A stretch of 64,000 bases of DNA from NCBI RefSeq assembly GCF_900149695.1, contig NZ_LT703006.1, positions 310,001-374,000 on the forward strand, in the 5' to 3' direction. The notes below the pieces were generated by a model. It worked only from the letters and a program-made list of their open reading frames with translations, made no database searches and had not been told where the DNA came from. The DNA is from Anderseniella sp. Alg231-50 (lineage in GTDB: Bacteria; Pseudomonadota; Alphaproteobacteria; Rhizobiales; Aestuariivirgaceae). Both the position numbers and the translations under genes were made by a program. This document shows positions 18,205 through 26,831 of the stretch, piece by piece; position 1 is the stretch's first letter; every line of letters begins with the position of its first letter.

Positions 18205-18303
18205 ATGCGGAAACGAGCATCGATATTAGTCGAGATAAAGCTAAATGTTGCGGCGTGTCTGTTCGGAATAGCAGCCATAGTCACGGCAGCAAGCTATCTC
18301 TAG
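18205..18303 (+). CDS. Small membrane peptide (32 aa)
   Basis: The peptide begins MRKRASILVEIKLN and continues with one hydrophobic helix, VAACLFGIAAIVTAASYL, to the stop. AGGAG lies six bases before the ATG and a hairpin terminator begins five bases after the stop. A basic N-terminus followed by one short hydrophobic helix is typical of small membrane proteins and of type I toxin peptides. No antisense RNA could be proved. It lies upstream of the TM/TIR-like gene pair but is separated from it by the terminator. Confidence 0.45.
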   Translation: MRKRASILVEIKLNVAACLFGIAAIVTAASYL

Positions 18304-18307
18304 TTGC

Positions 18308-18345
18308 GGAGGCCCCAGTCATTTGTTGGCCGGGGCCTTCTCTAT
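18308..18345 (+). terminator. Terminator after the small membrane peptide
   Basis: AGGCCCC (18310-18316) pairs with GGGGCCT (18332-18338) around a 15-nt loop, followed by a pyrimidine/T-rich tail. Confidence 0.6.
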
Positions 18346-18495
18346 TTCTGCTTATCTACAAGTATCAAGTCCGCCCGGTTAACGTTGGTGCGGCACTTTG
18401 GTTTATGACACGGTTTATCACTCTGAAAGCTCCCCGTCTCTTGTATTTGATCCGAACACATACAATATAATTACGTTAAGGAAACATTTGCGGGC

Positions 18496-18936
18496 TTGGT
18501 GGCATTGGGATCAGAATCCGACATCGAGATTTATCGGCAGCGATATGAGACATTTCGGCATTTGGATCGATTAAGATGGCAGATGCTCCAGTTGCTGATT
18601 GCATTAGGAACTGCGGTAACGTTTGTGTTGCGGACAACGTCTGCACCTTCCCAATGGTGGTTCTTTGGTCTGGTGGGAGCGATCCTTGGCACCATCGGCT
18701 TTGTCATGTTCCGGATCAACTCCGGAGCCCGGCAAAATGGGCGCGTGTTGAGCCAGATCGGCAAGCGGATCGGAGACGATTCGATCCCCAACGTATCCGG
18801 CAAGTGGCGTACAACATCACACTGGACGGCAGTCTTGATTGTCTGCGTCGCCATCGGTTGCCTTATTGCCGCGTTCGGCGATTTCCTCGGTCTGTTTGAA
18901 CTAAGTGCCGAAACTGGAGGTCAGCCAAATGCGTAA
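18496..18936 (+). CDS. Three-TM membrane protein paired with a TIR-like gene (SLATT-like)
   Basis: The 146-aa protein has a charged N-terminus, YRQRYETFRHLDRLRWQM, then hydrophobic segments at about 33-48, 56-75 and 108-132. The N-terminal amphipathic helix with two closely spaced TM helices resembles SLATT-type effectors, which act as membrane pores in nucleotide-signalling conflict systems. The match is by pattern only. The start is uncertain: TTG 18496, GTG 18499 or TTG 18505 are possible behind AAGGA. Its 3' end overlaps the next gene by eight bases, so the two products are almost certainly co-translated. A TATAAT box lies about 25 bp upstream. Confidence 0.6.
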   Translation: MVALGSESDIEIYRQRYETFRHLDRLRWQMLQLLIALGTAVTFVLRTTSAPSQWWFFGLVGAILGTIGFVMFRINSGARQNGRVLSQIGKRIGDDSIPNVSGKWRTTSHWTAVLIVCVAIGCLIAAFGDFLGLFELSAETGGQPNA

Positions 18937-19555
18937 GGTCTTCATCAGCTACCATCATGGCAATGACCAAGCTTACAAGGATGCACTGATCGCGTTGAAC
19001 AACGTCTACAACATATTCATCGACCGATCCGTCAATACCGGCGACATTGCTGACAGCTTGCCGACACAAACCATCAGGCGAAAAATCCGGGACGAAAAAC
19101 TGCGGGATTCGACGGTAACGGTTTTACTGGTGGGTACGGAAACTCGATACCGGAAGCATGTGGACTGGGAATTGAAGTCCAGCATGATAAACGGCGCTGT
19201 TAACAAGCGATCGGGAATCCTCGTTGTGATGCTCGGCAACAATCATCCCGACAACGGCTATGTGTCGTCGTTTCTGGAGCGATCCACGTTGTATCCCCAT
19301 GTGCCAAGGTTGCAGCTAGTCAGGACGGCAGCGGAGTTCGAAGCTCTCTACCCGGGTTTGCCTGACAGAATAATCGACAATATGCTGGAGCCTGGGGTTT
19401 CCATATCCATTGTTCAGTGGTCTAAGATCTACAATGATCCGGATGCACTGGAATTCCTAATCGAGGTTGCGTCAGAGGCAAGGATGACAAACGATTACGA
19501 TCTCAGCCGCCCAATGCGGATGCGTGATCACAATCCGAGGCCCGGGTGGATATAG
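18929..19555 (+). CDS. TIR-like (Thoeris ThsB/DUF1863 type) protein
   Basis: The 208-aa protein opens with KVFISYHHGNDQ, the first TIR strand and loop of ThsB-like domains. The fold continues through IFIDRS, VTVLLVGTET and HVDWELKSSM, where Glu81 is the candidate catalytic residue, and then ILVVMLGN. The domain ends near residue 150, and about 55 residues follow that I do not recognise. TIR domains of this group make a cyclic ADP-ribose-type signal from NAD+ after phage infection. The partner would be the overlapping membrane protein. ATG 18929 is preferred over 18905 because GGAGG lies eight bases upstream and the TIR strand begins at once. Confidence 0.78.
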   Translation: MRKVFISYHHGNDQAYKDALIALNNVYNIFIDRSVNTGDIADSLPTQTIRRKIRDEKLRDSTVTVLLVGTETRYRKHVDWELKSSMINGAVNKRSGILVVMLGNNHPDNGYVSSFLERSTLYPHVPRLQLVRTAAEFEALYPGLPDRIIDNMLEPGVSISIVQWSKIYNDPDALEFLIEVASEARMTNDYDLSRPMRMRDHNPRPGWI

Positions 19556-19700
19556 CTCGCCCTATCATTTGAATCGCCACCCTTGTTTTTGCAATGTTCT
19601 TACGTCGAGATGGACTACGTGTGATCCCGCAAGCACGTAGTTGTGGCTGCATGTGGCGCCGATCCTGAGGCCGGCGAGCCCTTTGCGATGGGGAACAGGT

Positions 19701-20777
19701 CTATCGAAGTTTGGACAGTCGCAGTTCATCAACAACCCGGCTCAATACCCTACTTGCCTGCACGCTTCCAGCTCGTACATAGTGCTTCTGAGTTACTTTG
19801 AAGTCTGTGTGTCCTAGTAGGTCCGAAGCTACTGAAACGTTCTCAGGATCGAATACAGCGAATGATGTCGCCGCGATACGCCTGGCGTCATGCAATGTCA
19901 GGTCATGCCCGGTGTGTTCTTTCAGGCGCCGTTTGAATATCTGATGCAGAGAAGCCCCAGTAAGCGCCCTGCCCCGCCAACTCGGCCAAAGAGCTAGGTG
20001 TTCTTCAACCGCCGGAAACCGCCCGTGAATGTTTGCAACGTAGGCGCCCAGTTTGCGAGCAATCGGGGAAGGCAAAACAACATACTCAGATCTATTACCC
20101 TTAAGATACTCAGCAGGAAGAGACACCTGCCAACTCGTTTCTGTCTTCTGGACTGTGCTGCCAAAAACTAGGCGAGCGAGACTGGTCCTCCGCAATGGGT
20201 AGATTGCAAGGAACATCAGCAGCAGACCGTCACGCCCCAGCTCACATATCCGCCTGGTTTCGCCTGTCCTGCTCAATTGACCATCTGCGATCTTGGATTG
20301 GGCTTCGTCGAACATATCCTCACCAAAACTCCATAGTTGACTTGCATGCAGCGGCAATGCAGGTCGCGAAGCTGGCACCGCGATACTCTCAAGCCGGCTT
20401 ACAATTGACCGAAGCCAACCCCAGTCAGCGTCTGGGTACATGTAGCGTAGTGCATCATAGAGTCGAGCAACATAGGAACACTGACTCACGCCGTTACAAC
20501 TGAGCGCCAAGTGTGAACAATATCGTTTCACGGTTTTACTATTCGCGCGTTCGTGAGCCTGTTTTTCAATTGCCCCTGCATCATGAATGGCTATCCACCC
20601 CAGCCATCGACCATATGAGTGGCGGATAACCCTAATCGAAGAAGGAGCAAGATGTCCGCCCAACGCCTGATCATCAAACGGATTACCGGACTTTCGAAAT
20701 GCATTGTCGAACAATTGGCGGTCAGTAATCGGCCATTTATCAAACTTGAGAGAAAGCTTCGCCGCACCTCGCACCAT
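19701..20777 (-). CDS. Tyrosine recombinase, second of a tandem pair
   Basis: The 358-aa protein has the phage-integrase catalytic domain in its C-terminal half. Seen are the first Arg in IYPLRRTSLARL, His-x-x-Arg in LHDARRIAAT, the second His in LLGHTDFK and the nucleophile Tyr in VTQKHYVRAG. Its start codon lies two bases after the stop of the larger recombinase gene, so the two are coupled. Pairs or triplets of unlike tyrosine recombinases occur in Tn554-like, GIT and RIT elements. It likely acts with its partner on DNA exchange. The N-terminal half is not alignable by eye to known arm-binding domains. Confidence 0.85.
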   Translation of the reverse strand: MVRGAAKLSLKFDKWPITDRQLFDNAFRKSGNPFDDQALGGHLAPSSIRVIRHSYGRWLGWIAIHDAGAIEKQAHERANSKTVKRYCSHLALSCNGVSQCSYVARLYDALRYMYPDADWGWLRSIVSRLESIAVPASRPALPLHASQLWSFGEDMFDEAQSKIADGQLSRTGETRRICELGRDGLLLMFLAIYPLRRTSLARLVFGSTVQKTETSWQVSLPAEYLKGNRSEYVVLPSPIARKLGAYVANIHGRFPAVEEHLALWPSWRGRALTGASLHQIFKRRLKEHTGHDLTLHDARRIAATSFAVFDPENVSVASDLLGHTDFKVTQKHYVRAGSVQASRVLSRVVDELRLSKLR

Positions 20778-20779
20778 GT

Positions 20780-22477
20780 TTATCGACTCCCGGATACTGC
20801 AGGATTGCCATCAACGAGAATGTCACCTCTTACCTTCTCAATAAGCTGGCTCATGTGATTGACGGCACGGTTCGTGTCTATGCCAGCGTAGTATTTCTGA
20901 GTTGTCTTGATATTCTTGTGACCGAGCAGTTGAGACACCTGATAAATAGCTCCAGGATCGTCGTTCAGAATCAGCCACGCAGCGATGTGCCGCATCTGGT
21001 GTGGTGTAATGTTCAATCCGGACTGACGCATCGCAGTTTTGAACTGAACCGATATACCAGATGTGATTTTCTTCCGGCCTTGCCGATCAATGAAAAGACC
21101 GAAATGTTTTCGACCACAAACCGCTGGTACAAGTACGTCGCGATACTCTTTCAGCATTTCAGACAATCTGACCGGCAATTCTGCCTCGATGGCTAGGCCA
21201 TTTTTCGTCTCATCACCAGGGATGCACAGATACGCCCTACCCTTCGGTCCCGCTGGGAAGGAAATATGTCGACCGAACTCCAAAGCTGCTGCATTAGCCA
21301 TACGCATTGGGCAGGCAAGTAGCAATTCGATCAACAAAGCAATCTGTGCATGTGGAAGACGGCGCTTTGACGGAGTGCGTTTGCCCCTTGCCTGCATCCA
21401 AAACGTTTCAGGTGTGCCAAGCAGGACGGCAAGAGCAGCAGGGTCTTTCAGGCCCAACAAAGTAGCCTTGTTCTTTTCAGTCAAACCCGAGCTCAGAGAT
21501 GGCAATTTGGACCGCAGGGCTTTCAGTTCCGTAAGCTGATCGGCCGAAACTCGTACCCACTCCTTCGCTACGGTAACAAGCGTCGTCGCCACACCAGATG
21601 TATATGCATTCGGTTTGCCTTCGTGAACTTCGTAAAGATGCCTGAAAACTGCTTTCACAACTTGGCACTCCACAAGATCATGTATCGACTTTATCTCTTC
21701 CGGTTCAATGCCCACCTTCAGCGCCGCTTCAACCGCTGATTTGATCTGCTGCCGACGAAGATGAATTGTAGCTGGTTTGAGAGCAGTGCGGCGGCTCTTC
21801 TCATCGAATGGCGAGGTGACTGAGCACCAAGTGAGGTATTCCTCAAGGTCAATCCAAAAGCTATCTGGCAACAAATGCGTCGGCATACGCACCGGTTCGC
21901 GTCCGACCCGAACCGGTGTCACTGCATTTCCGTTCCAACCATCGATTTTGCATGCCTTGTTCCAACTTCGGACAGCCCACACCCAGCTCGTCTGGGGATT
22001 TGTGACCATCGACTGTTTTTCAAGTGCCTGCTTGAATTCTGCAAACACCTCGTCAATTACTTCCGCGGGCTCAATGTTTAGTCCAGTACAAAATCGGGAG
22101 AAGCGGGACAGTCCAGTTCTTGTTGGTTTGTCAGAAACCAGTTTCAGCTGCTTGTTCCACGCATCTGACAGCGGCAGGTTGGCGGTTTGAAGCATCGTTG
22201 CCAGCCCAGACGCATTTACGGCCCCTCCGAAGTCCGACTTCAGATTCTGCAATCGTTTGCCGGAAAGCCCTGCCCTCAGGCCAGATGCACGGCGAAACAA
22301 ATCGGTGACCTTGCGCAGATCAATCGGAACATCGTTGGGGCTTTGATCCAATGCATTTGCGACCCACTTGACTGCCGCCACAAAGTCGCGCCGACGAGTT
22401 GCAGAAAGGTCAGTTCTAGTTGTCAGCGCGGCGACAACATGTTGAAGAGTGAAACCTTCACTTGGAAGCTGGTTCAT
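20780..22477 (-). CDS. Tyrosine recombinase, first of a tandem pair
   Basis: This 565-aa protein is longer than usual for the family. The catalytic domain is C-terminal: the first Arg in CPMRMANAAALEF, His-x-x-Arg in TPHQMRHIAAW, the second His in LLGHKNIK and the Tyr in TTQKYYAG. The N-terminal 350 residues are helical and probably hold SAM-like core-binding repeats. The start at 22477 is preferred over 22558 because AGGAGG lies about nine bases upstream. It follows two excisionase-like HTH genes on the same strand. The size pairing (565 and 358 aa) recalls TnpB/TnpA of Tn554 but in the opposite order. Confidence 0.85.
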   Translation of the reverse strand: MNQLPSEGFTLQHVVAALTTRTDLSATRRRDFVAAVKWVANALDQSPNDVPIDLRKVTDLFRRASGLRAGLSGKRLQNLKSDFGGAVNASGLATMLQTANLPLSDAWNKQLKLVSDKPTRTGLSRFSRFCTGLNIEPAEVIDEVFAEFKQALEKQSMVTNPQTSWVWAVRSWNKACKIDGWNGNAVTPVRVGREPVRMPTHLLPDSFWIDLEEYLTWCSVTSPFDEKSRRTALKPATIHLRRQQIKSAVEAALKVGIEPEEIKSIHDLVECQVVKAVFRHLYEVHEGKPNAYTSGVATTLVTVAKEWVRVSADQLTELKALRSKLPSLSSGLTEKNKATLLGLKDPAALAVLLGTPETFWMQARGKRTPSKRRLPHAQIALLIELLLACPMRMANAAALEFGRHISFPAGPKGRAYLCIPGDETKNGLAIEAELPVRLSEMLKEYRDVLVPAVCGRKHFGLFIDRQGRKKITSGISVQFKTAMRQSGLNITPHQMRHIAAWLILNDDPGAIYQVSQLLGHKNIKTTQKYYAGIDTNRAVNHMSQLIEKVRGDILVDGNPAVSGSR

Positions 22478-22646
22478 TCCTCTGGACCTCCTTGTTCGGG
22501 AACCTGGTCGCCTGCCCCTTCTGGACATCGGGAGACACGCGATGACAGGGCCGGACATTCGGGAATACTATACACGAAAACATGGAACGTATTCTGGTGC
22601 AAAGTCTTCCCGAATTTGTTCAAGCTATTGACAATAAGGGACAATT

Positions 22647-22841
22647 TCAGACATCGTTGCTGCATCTGCGTTGCGCAAGGAATGCCCGAAAATCTGCATC
22701 GGAGATACGCACAGATCCGCCCAATCGATGCACCGGAAGGTAACCGGCGTCGATCCATCGCCTTACGGTACGGGTGTTAACATTGAGAGTGCCGGCAACT
22801 TCCGGAATCGTGAGAAACGGTTCTGGACGACGAGGCATCAC
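22647..22841 (-). CDS. Excisionase-like MerR-type HTH protein
   Basis: The 64-aa protein has the helix-turn-helix domain of excisionase/MerR type: LTIPEVAGTLNVNTRTVRRW, then DAGYLPVHRLGG with the basic wing VRISDADFRAFL. Such proteins bend att-site DNA or regulate recombinase genes. Its start overlaps the stop of the upstream HTH gene as ATGA. It probably serves the two tyrosine recombinases downstream. Confidence 0.78.
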   Translation of the reverse strand: MMPRRPEPFLTIPEVAGTLNVNTRTVRRWIDAGYLPVHRLGGSVRISDADFRAFLAQRRCSNDV

Positions 22842-23059
22842 CTTGCCTCCCGTCCAACGTCGGATGTGGAGTCACGAAGCCGCAGGTCAACATAGGTTTG
22901 CAGGTCCTCCAGGCGGTACACGACAAGCTTTGGACCAAGCTTGGCATAGCGCGGACCACCCCCCTGCACTCGCAACCGAGCCAGGTGAGACTTGGAGACC
23001 CGCAGATAGATTGCGGCTTCATTTGGATTCAGAAAATTCGGTTCGGTATTTTGCGACAT
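22838..23059 (-). CDS. AlpA/excisionase-like HTH protein
   Basis: The 73-aa protein shows the HTH pattern LNPNEAAIYLRVSKSHLARL, then GGGPRYAKLGPKLVVYRLEDLQTYVDL, as in AlpA-like and excisionase-type regulators. It is the first gene of a four-gene minus-strand set (two HTH genes, two recombinases). The 260 bp upstream are AT-rich and would hold the promoter. Confidence 0.78.
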   Translation of the reverse strand: MSQNTEPNFLNPNEAAIYLRVSKSHLARLRVQGGGPRYAKLGPKLVVYRLEDLQTYVDLRLRDSTSDVGREAR

Positions 23060-23320
23060 CGTTCATAACTCCGTGTTGGAAAACGATGTCAGCCGATATC
23101 TGCAAATACCTCCAGCAAGTCGACCCCCCTAAAACTGAAATGGCTCAAATTTGAAAAAAATATTATTTTTCAGCGTGATACAGCCCATTCCAAAAATGGA
23201 TCGGAGGAGTATTTTGCGTAATTTTAGGCGATGAAAATCACTATAACTGCAACTTGATAGCGTTTTTAGCAGTTATCAATCGTCCAGTGTTAATATGGAA
23301 GCCAAAACACCGGGAGCTGA
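23060..23320. other. AT-rich spacer upstream of the recombinase operon
   Basis: This spacer is strongly AT-rich around 23150-23170 and likely contains the promoter of the HTH/recombinase operon. No gene is seen. It could mark one end of the inner element, but no terminal repeat was identified. Confidence 0.4.
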
Positions 23321-23596
23321 TCAACCAGTTGTTCTCTCAAATGCTTCGTCAAAAAACTCACTATCTCTTTTCGCTTCTTCTCTGAGGTTGTCAATTTCCT
23401 GCCACGTCAGGATCTCAACATCTGAAAATCGGCTTGGCTTAGCGTTCCCTGGAACCGGTGTGACCGATTGTATAAATTTGCGTGATGTCATCCAAAGAGT
23501 TCCGATTGTTGAAAACAGAATGGCTGTTGCAAAACTACATATGGAATGCAGTCCCTTATCACCATCGCGAACGACACACTCAATCTCCTGTGGCAA
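23321..23596 (-). CDS. Small single-TM hypothetical protein
   Basis: The 91-aa protein has one hydrophobic helix (about 20-37, FATAILFSTIGTLWM) and a charged C-terminal tail, DVEILTWQEIDNLREEAKRDSEFFDEAF. The family is not recognised. The tail matches that of the broken gene next door (23650-23910), so the two are paralogues and the frame is real. No strong ribosome-binding site is seen. Confidence 0.5.
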   Translation of the reverse strand: MPQEIECVVRDGDKGLHSICSFATAILFSTIGTLWMTSRKFIQSVTPVPGNAKPSRFSDVEILTWQEIDNLREEAKRDSEFFDEAFERTTG

Positions 23597-23649
23597 ATCA
23601 AATCTTAAAAACGATCAGTATGAAAATTGAAAAAAGCAGGTTTCGCCGA

Positions 23650-23910
23650 CTACCTGGCTGACTGCCTAAACGCCTTCTTATAAAACTCGATTGATGCTTT
23701 AGCCTTTTGTCTGAGTTCTTCTATTTCCAGCGGCGTCAACATTTCGACATCTGGATCACAGCTAGATTCAGGTTTTTCGATTGCTGCAGGGGCCGGTTTT
23801 CCACTCTTGTATGAAACTATTCAAAACTCCTGTGGCTACCAGTATCGGCAAAATCAGCGTTTTCAAAACACTGTAAATGATATCAGAGTGATTTTTGTAA
23901 GACCAAAATC
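23650..23910 (-). pseudogene. Frameshifted paralogue of the neighbouring small TM protein
   Basis: One minus-strand frame encodes a hydrophobic helix, TLILPILVATGVLNSF, and then runs out near 23800. The next frame encodes CDPDVEMLTPLEIEEL and then RQKAKASIEFYKKAF before TAG. The tail matches the 23321-23596 protein: DVE-x-LT-x-x-EI-x-x-LR-x-x-AK-x-x-x-EF-x-x-x-AF. A one-base shift within AAAA near 23805 would join them. The gene is therefore broken, or translated by programmed slippage at the A run. The 5' limit is approximate. Confidence 0.5.
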
Positions 23911-23999
23911 TGATTACCAACTTTCAACGTAGCTTCAATCGACCAATACAATCTACCTGCATCACAGACAATCTGAACCATGATTTTGTATTCAAGGAA

Positions 24000-24638
24000 T
24001 TATCTTGCCAACGGCAGATCAACCACAATCTGTCGTTCTGTTCTGTGACCCTCAACATTCTGGACGATGTTGAGTTCGACCAATCTCGGCAATTGACCAA
24101 CGGCACCCCAGACGTCAAACCATCCGGTCGTTTGCCTGCCCTTATCTTCGCCTGTGCCATAATATCGAAACGACAGGGAAGAGATATTCTCGAGTAGGAC
24201 AACTTCCGATGTTTTGACGGCGACGGTGTTTTCACCAAGTGCTCCGCCTGGCTGGCGACGGGTGATGAGCCGGGGCCCTGCGTCACCGCTCTCGTCGATC
24301 AGGAAACTGACATAGCGCAGTCCGCCATACTCAACATCGATGTTGGCGGACAACACAAGATCAAGCTGGTCCGGCCCTCCGCGAAACACCAGATGCAGCT
24401 TCTTCGCCTTTGGATCAAGCTGGAAGATTTTGAACACCTGTCTCAAATCGCGGCGCAGGTAGCGCTCAACCGCATCAATCTCCTGGGATGAGACCAGCCT
24501 GCCACTGACACCGGCCATTCTCTGGCTCAATACAACCGTGTTGACGAACAACCCTGACAAGATGGCCAGCAGGGATATGGCAACCAGCAGTTCTACCAGC
24601 GTGAACCCCTCTTCGCCTGTTTCGCATTCATGCTTCAT
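24000..24638 (-). CDS. gspJ: Type II secretion minor pseudopilin GspJ
   Basis: The 212-aa protein has a prepilin leader ending in Gly, then FTLVELLVAISLLAILSGLF with the conserved Glu at +5. The size and body (Arg-rich YLRRDLRQVF after the stalk helix, beta-rich C-terminus) fit GspJ. It would form the pseudopilus tip with GspI, H and K. The gene begins two bases after gspI and ends the minus-strand F-H-I-J operon. Confidence 0.85.
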   Translation of the reverse strand: MKHECETGEEGFTLVELLVAISLLAILSGLFVNTVVLSQRMAGVSGRLVSSQEIDAVERYLRRDLRQVFKIFQLDPKAKKLHLVFRGGPDQLDLVLSANIDVEYGGLRYVSFLIDESGDAGPRLITRRQPGGALGENTVAVKTSEVVLLENISSLSFRYYGTGEDKGRQTTGWFDVWGAVGQLPRLVELNIVQNVEGHRTERQIVVDLPLAR

Positions 24639-24640
24639 CG

Positions 24641-25051
24641 CTACTGCCGGTCAAAAGGAAACAGCGCCCAGGTCTCAAGGCTTACCACCTCGCGTTCGTT
24701 CTTGTTGACCTGGACCGTAACTTTGTAGGCCAGAGTTGCGGCAGTGCCAGTTGGCGCTGCGGTGGCCTGCACCGGCGACACCTTTACCGAATAGGCAAAT
24801 CCATTGTCTGTGCGCCCGGACTTTTGTGCAGCCTCGGGGTTACCGGCAGTTCGCAGCAGCGCGACCTGGTTTTCTGCAACTGCAAGGGCGGATGTCTTTT
24901 CCGCCAATGCCGCAGCGGAGCGCGCGCTGGATGCAATCAGATCAAAACCCTGGATCAGGGCAATGGACACAATCGCAAACGCAACAATGATCTCGATGAC
25001 GGTTGAGCCTGCTTCATCCGATACGGTGTTGTAAAATTGATTAAAACTCAC
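24641..25051 (-). CDS. gspI: Type II secretion minor pseudopilin GspI
   Basis: The 136-aa protein has a prepilin-type N-terminus, EAGSTVIEIIVAFAIVSIAL, with cleavage expected after Gly and Glu at +5. The length and the VAENQVALLR helix followed by a VNKNEREVVSLETWAL end fit GspI. It overlaps the end of gspH by eleven bases and is followed after two bases by gspJ. Confidence 0.87.
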   Translation of the reverse strand: MSFNQFYNTVSDEAGSTVIEIIVAFAIVSIALIQGFDLIASSARSAAALAEKTSALAVAENQVALLRTAGNPEAAQKSGRTDNGFAYSVKVSPVQATAAPTGTAATLAYKVTVQVNKNEREVVSLETWALFPFDRQ

Positions 25052-25505
25052 GACGCCTCACCACCTGCCCCGTCAGCCAATTGACTGTAACAGCGTATGT
25101 TGCGCTGTCCCGTTTGAAGCGGATGGTTCCGCCGCTGGCTGAGCCGTCAGGGTTGAACCTGATGCGATATTCATTACCGGTGCTTTCACGCTCGGATGTA
25201 TCCGTGACAAGCGTGACGTGTTCCGGCCAGCTCAGCCTATCCGTCATTGCATCAGACGTGATGGTGCGCTTGTCGGCATTGAAGGTAACCGAAAAGGGCT
25301 GCCAGGCGGACAGGGATCTGGCCCGGACACGGTTGAAGTAAACCGCTACCGCATCGCCCAGTTTGCTAACTTCGGCAGCCGCTGATGGCGGCCGGATCGA
25401 TGCCCAGGTGAAGCCCGCCATGATGGCTAAAATGCCGAGCACAACCAGCATTTCAATCAGGGTGAACCCGTCATCGCCTGCCGTATGTGATTGTCCGTGT
25501 TTCAT
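25041..25505 (-). CDS. gspH: Type II secretion minor pseudopilin GspH
   Basis: The 154-aa protein has a prepilin leader MKHGQSHTAGDDG then FTLIEMLVVLGILAIMAGF. The size and C-terminal beta domain (FNPDGSASGGTIRF, then YAVTVNWLTGQV) match the GspH/FimT family. It overlaps gspF by ATGA. Confidence 0.88.
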   Translation of the reverse strand: MKHGQSHTAGDDGFTLIEMLVVLGILAIMAGFTWASIRPPSAAAEVSKLGDAVAVYFNRVRARSLSAWQPFSVTFNADKRTITSDAMTDRLSWPEHVTLVTDTSERESTGNEYRIRFNPDGSASGGTIRFKRDSATYAVTVNWLTGQVVRRREF

Positions 25506-26722
25506 TGCACCAACTGGTTCAGACTGGTGATTGCCTGCATCACCGATAAAATGATGCCGCCGACAAAAACGCCGATTAGTATGGTCAACACCGGCGGGAA
25601 CAGCGCGATCAGGCGTTCCGTCCTGACCCGGGTTTCCAGGTCGGTGGTTGCGGCTACATAATTGAGCATCTCGCTCAAGCGGTTGGAATCCTCACCGATG
25701 GCAATCAGTTCCAGTGAACCGGGCCTGATGAAATCGAGCTGCCGAAGGGCTGAGGAAAGCCTGGTACCGGTGGCGACTTCAGACCCCGCGCGTTCAGCGC
25801 TCTGGCGCGATGTCGCCAGCAGGCATGACTGGCCTGAACGGCGGATGGCATCGAGAATGGCGACATCGCCCGACAGCAAGGCACTCAATGTGGTGGTAAA
25901 TCTCACCGCCTCCAGGCCACGCAGTGTCGAGCCTATCATCGGCACCTTCAGCAACACCCTTATCGCCAGGGATTTACCGGCATCTGTTGTTGCCGACATT
26001 ACGAGGCCAGTGAACAGAACTACGCCGGCGGCTACATATAGAACGCCATGGGCTTCAAGACTCGCCCGTGCCCCCAGCACCAGTGTCATCATCAACGGCA
26101 TTTCGCCCTGCGCACCCTCGAACACCGGCGCCAGGCTCGGCACCAAATACATTACAACGATCAACACGGACACGACCGCCAGTATCATGAGAATGACCGG
26201 ATACAGCAGCGATGACAGCAGCTCATCCTTTAGTTTGGCGCGGGCCTCCAGAATATCGCTCACGCGGCCCAGGCTACCGCTCAGCGTTCCGACCCCTTCA
26301 CCGGCGGCAATTACTGACAGCAGGTCCGGGCCCAGCCCAATGCCTGGCGCATCGAGCGCTGATGACAAAGGCTTGCCCGACACGACCGCCTCCTTCACCG
26401 CCGTCAGAGCCGGACGGACGCGCGCATTGCCCTGTTCACCAACAACAGCGAGCGCGCGCGGCAGCGCCATGCCAGCCTCCAACAGGATACTGAGTTGACG
26501 TGTCAGGTTAATCTGGGCGCGCCTTCCAAGGCCGCCGCCCTTGCGGCCGGACATGCCCAAATCCGAATTGAAGTCTTTGGCATCTGTATCCGGTTGCAGC
26601 TTGACCGGCATGAGATGCCGGTCCCTCAGCAGCTGCAGCGCACCTGTCTCCGACGCCGCGTCGACCTTGCCGACAGAGCGTGCTCCTGACTTATCCACCG
26701 CAATGTAGCTGTATGCCGGCAA
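25502..26722 (-). CDS. gspF: Type II secretion inner-membrane platform protein GspF
   Basis: The 406-aa protein has the N-terminal PAYSYIAVDKSGARSVGKV segment of GspF, two T2SSF domains (about 70-195 and 270-390), and three transmembrane helices near LYPVILMILAVVSVLIVV, LYVAAGVVLFTGLVM and PPVLTILIGVFVGGIIL. It anchors the assembly platform and contacts GspE. TTG 26722 is proposed as start because AGGG lies eight bases upstream and the family normally begins here; the longer frame from ATG 26806 adds a hydrophobic stretch not typical of GspF. It is divergent from the prepilin peptidase gene. Confidence 0.93.
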   Translation of the reverse strand: MPAYSYIAVDKSGARSVGKVDAASETGALQLLRDRHLMPVKLQPDTDAKDFNSDLGMSGRKGGGLGRRAQINLTRQLSILLEAGMALPRALAVVGEQGNARVRPALTAVKEAVVSGKPLSSALDAPGIGLGPDLLSVIAAGEGVGTLSGSLGRVSDILEARAKLKDELLSSLLYPVILMILAVVSVLIVVMYLVPSLAPVFEGAQGEMPLMMTLVLGARASLEAHGVLYVAAGVVLFTGLVMSATTDAGKSLAIRVLLKVPMIGSTLRGLEAVRFTTTLSALLSGDVAILDAIRRSGQSCLLATSRQSAERAGSEVATGTRLSSALRQLDFIRPGSLELIAIGEDSNRLSEMLNYVAATTDLETRVRTERLIALFPPVLTILIGVFVGGIILSVMQAITSLNQLVQ

Positions 26723-26831
26723 TGTTACGGGCCCTGATGCCAAACCAATGCTGATGATGATACACGGGGGACACAGTGAACGCGACAGTAAGCTTTCAAT
26801 AGTCAAACATATAAAGGCCCAGCAAAGTCAA

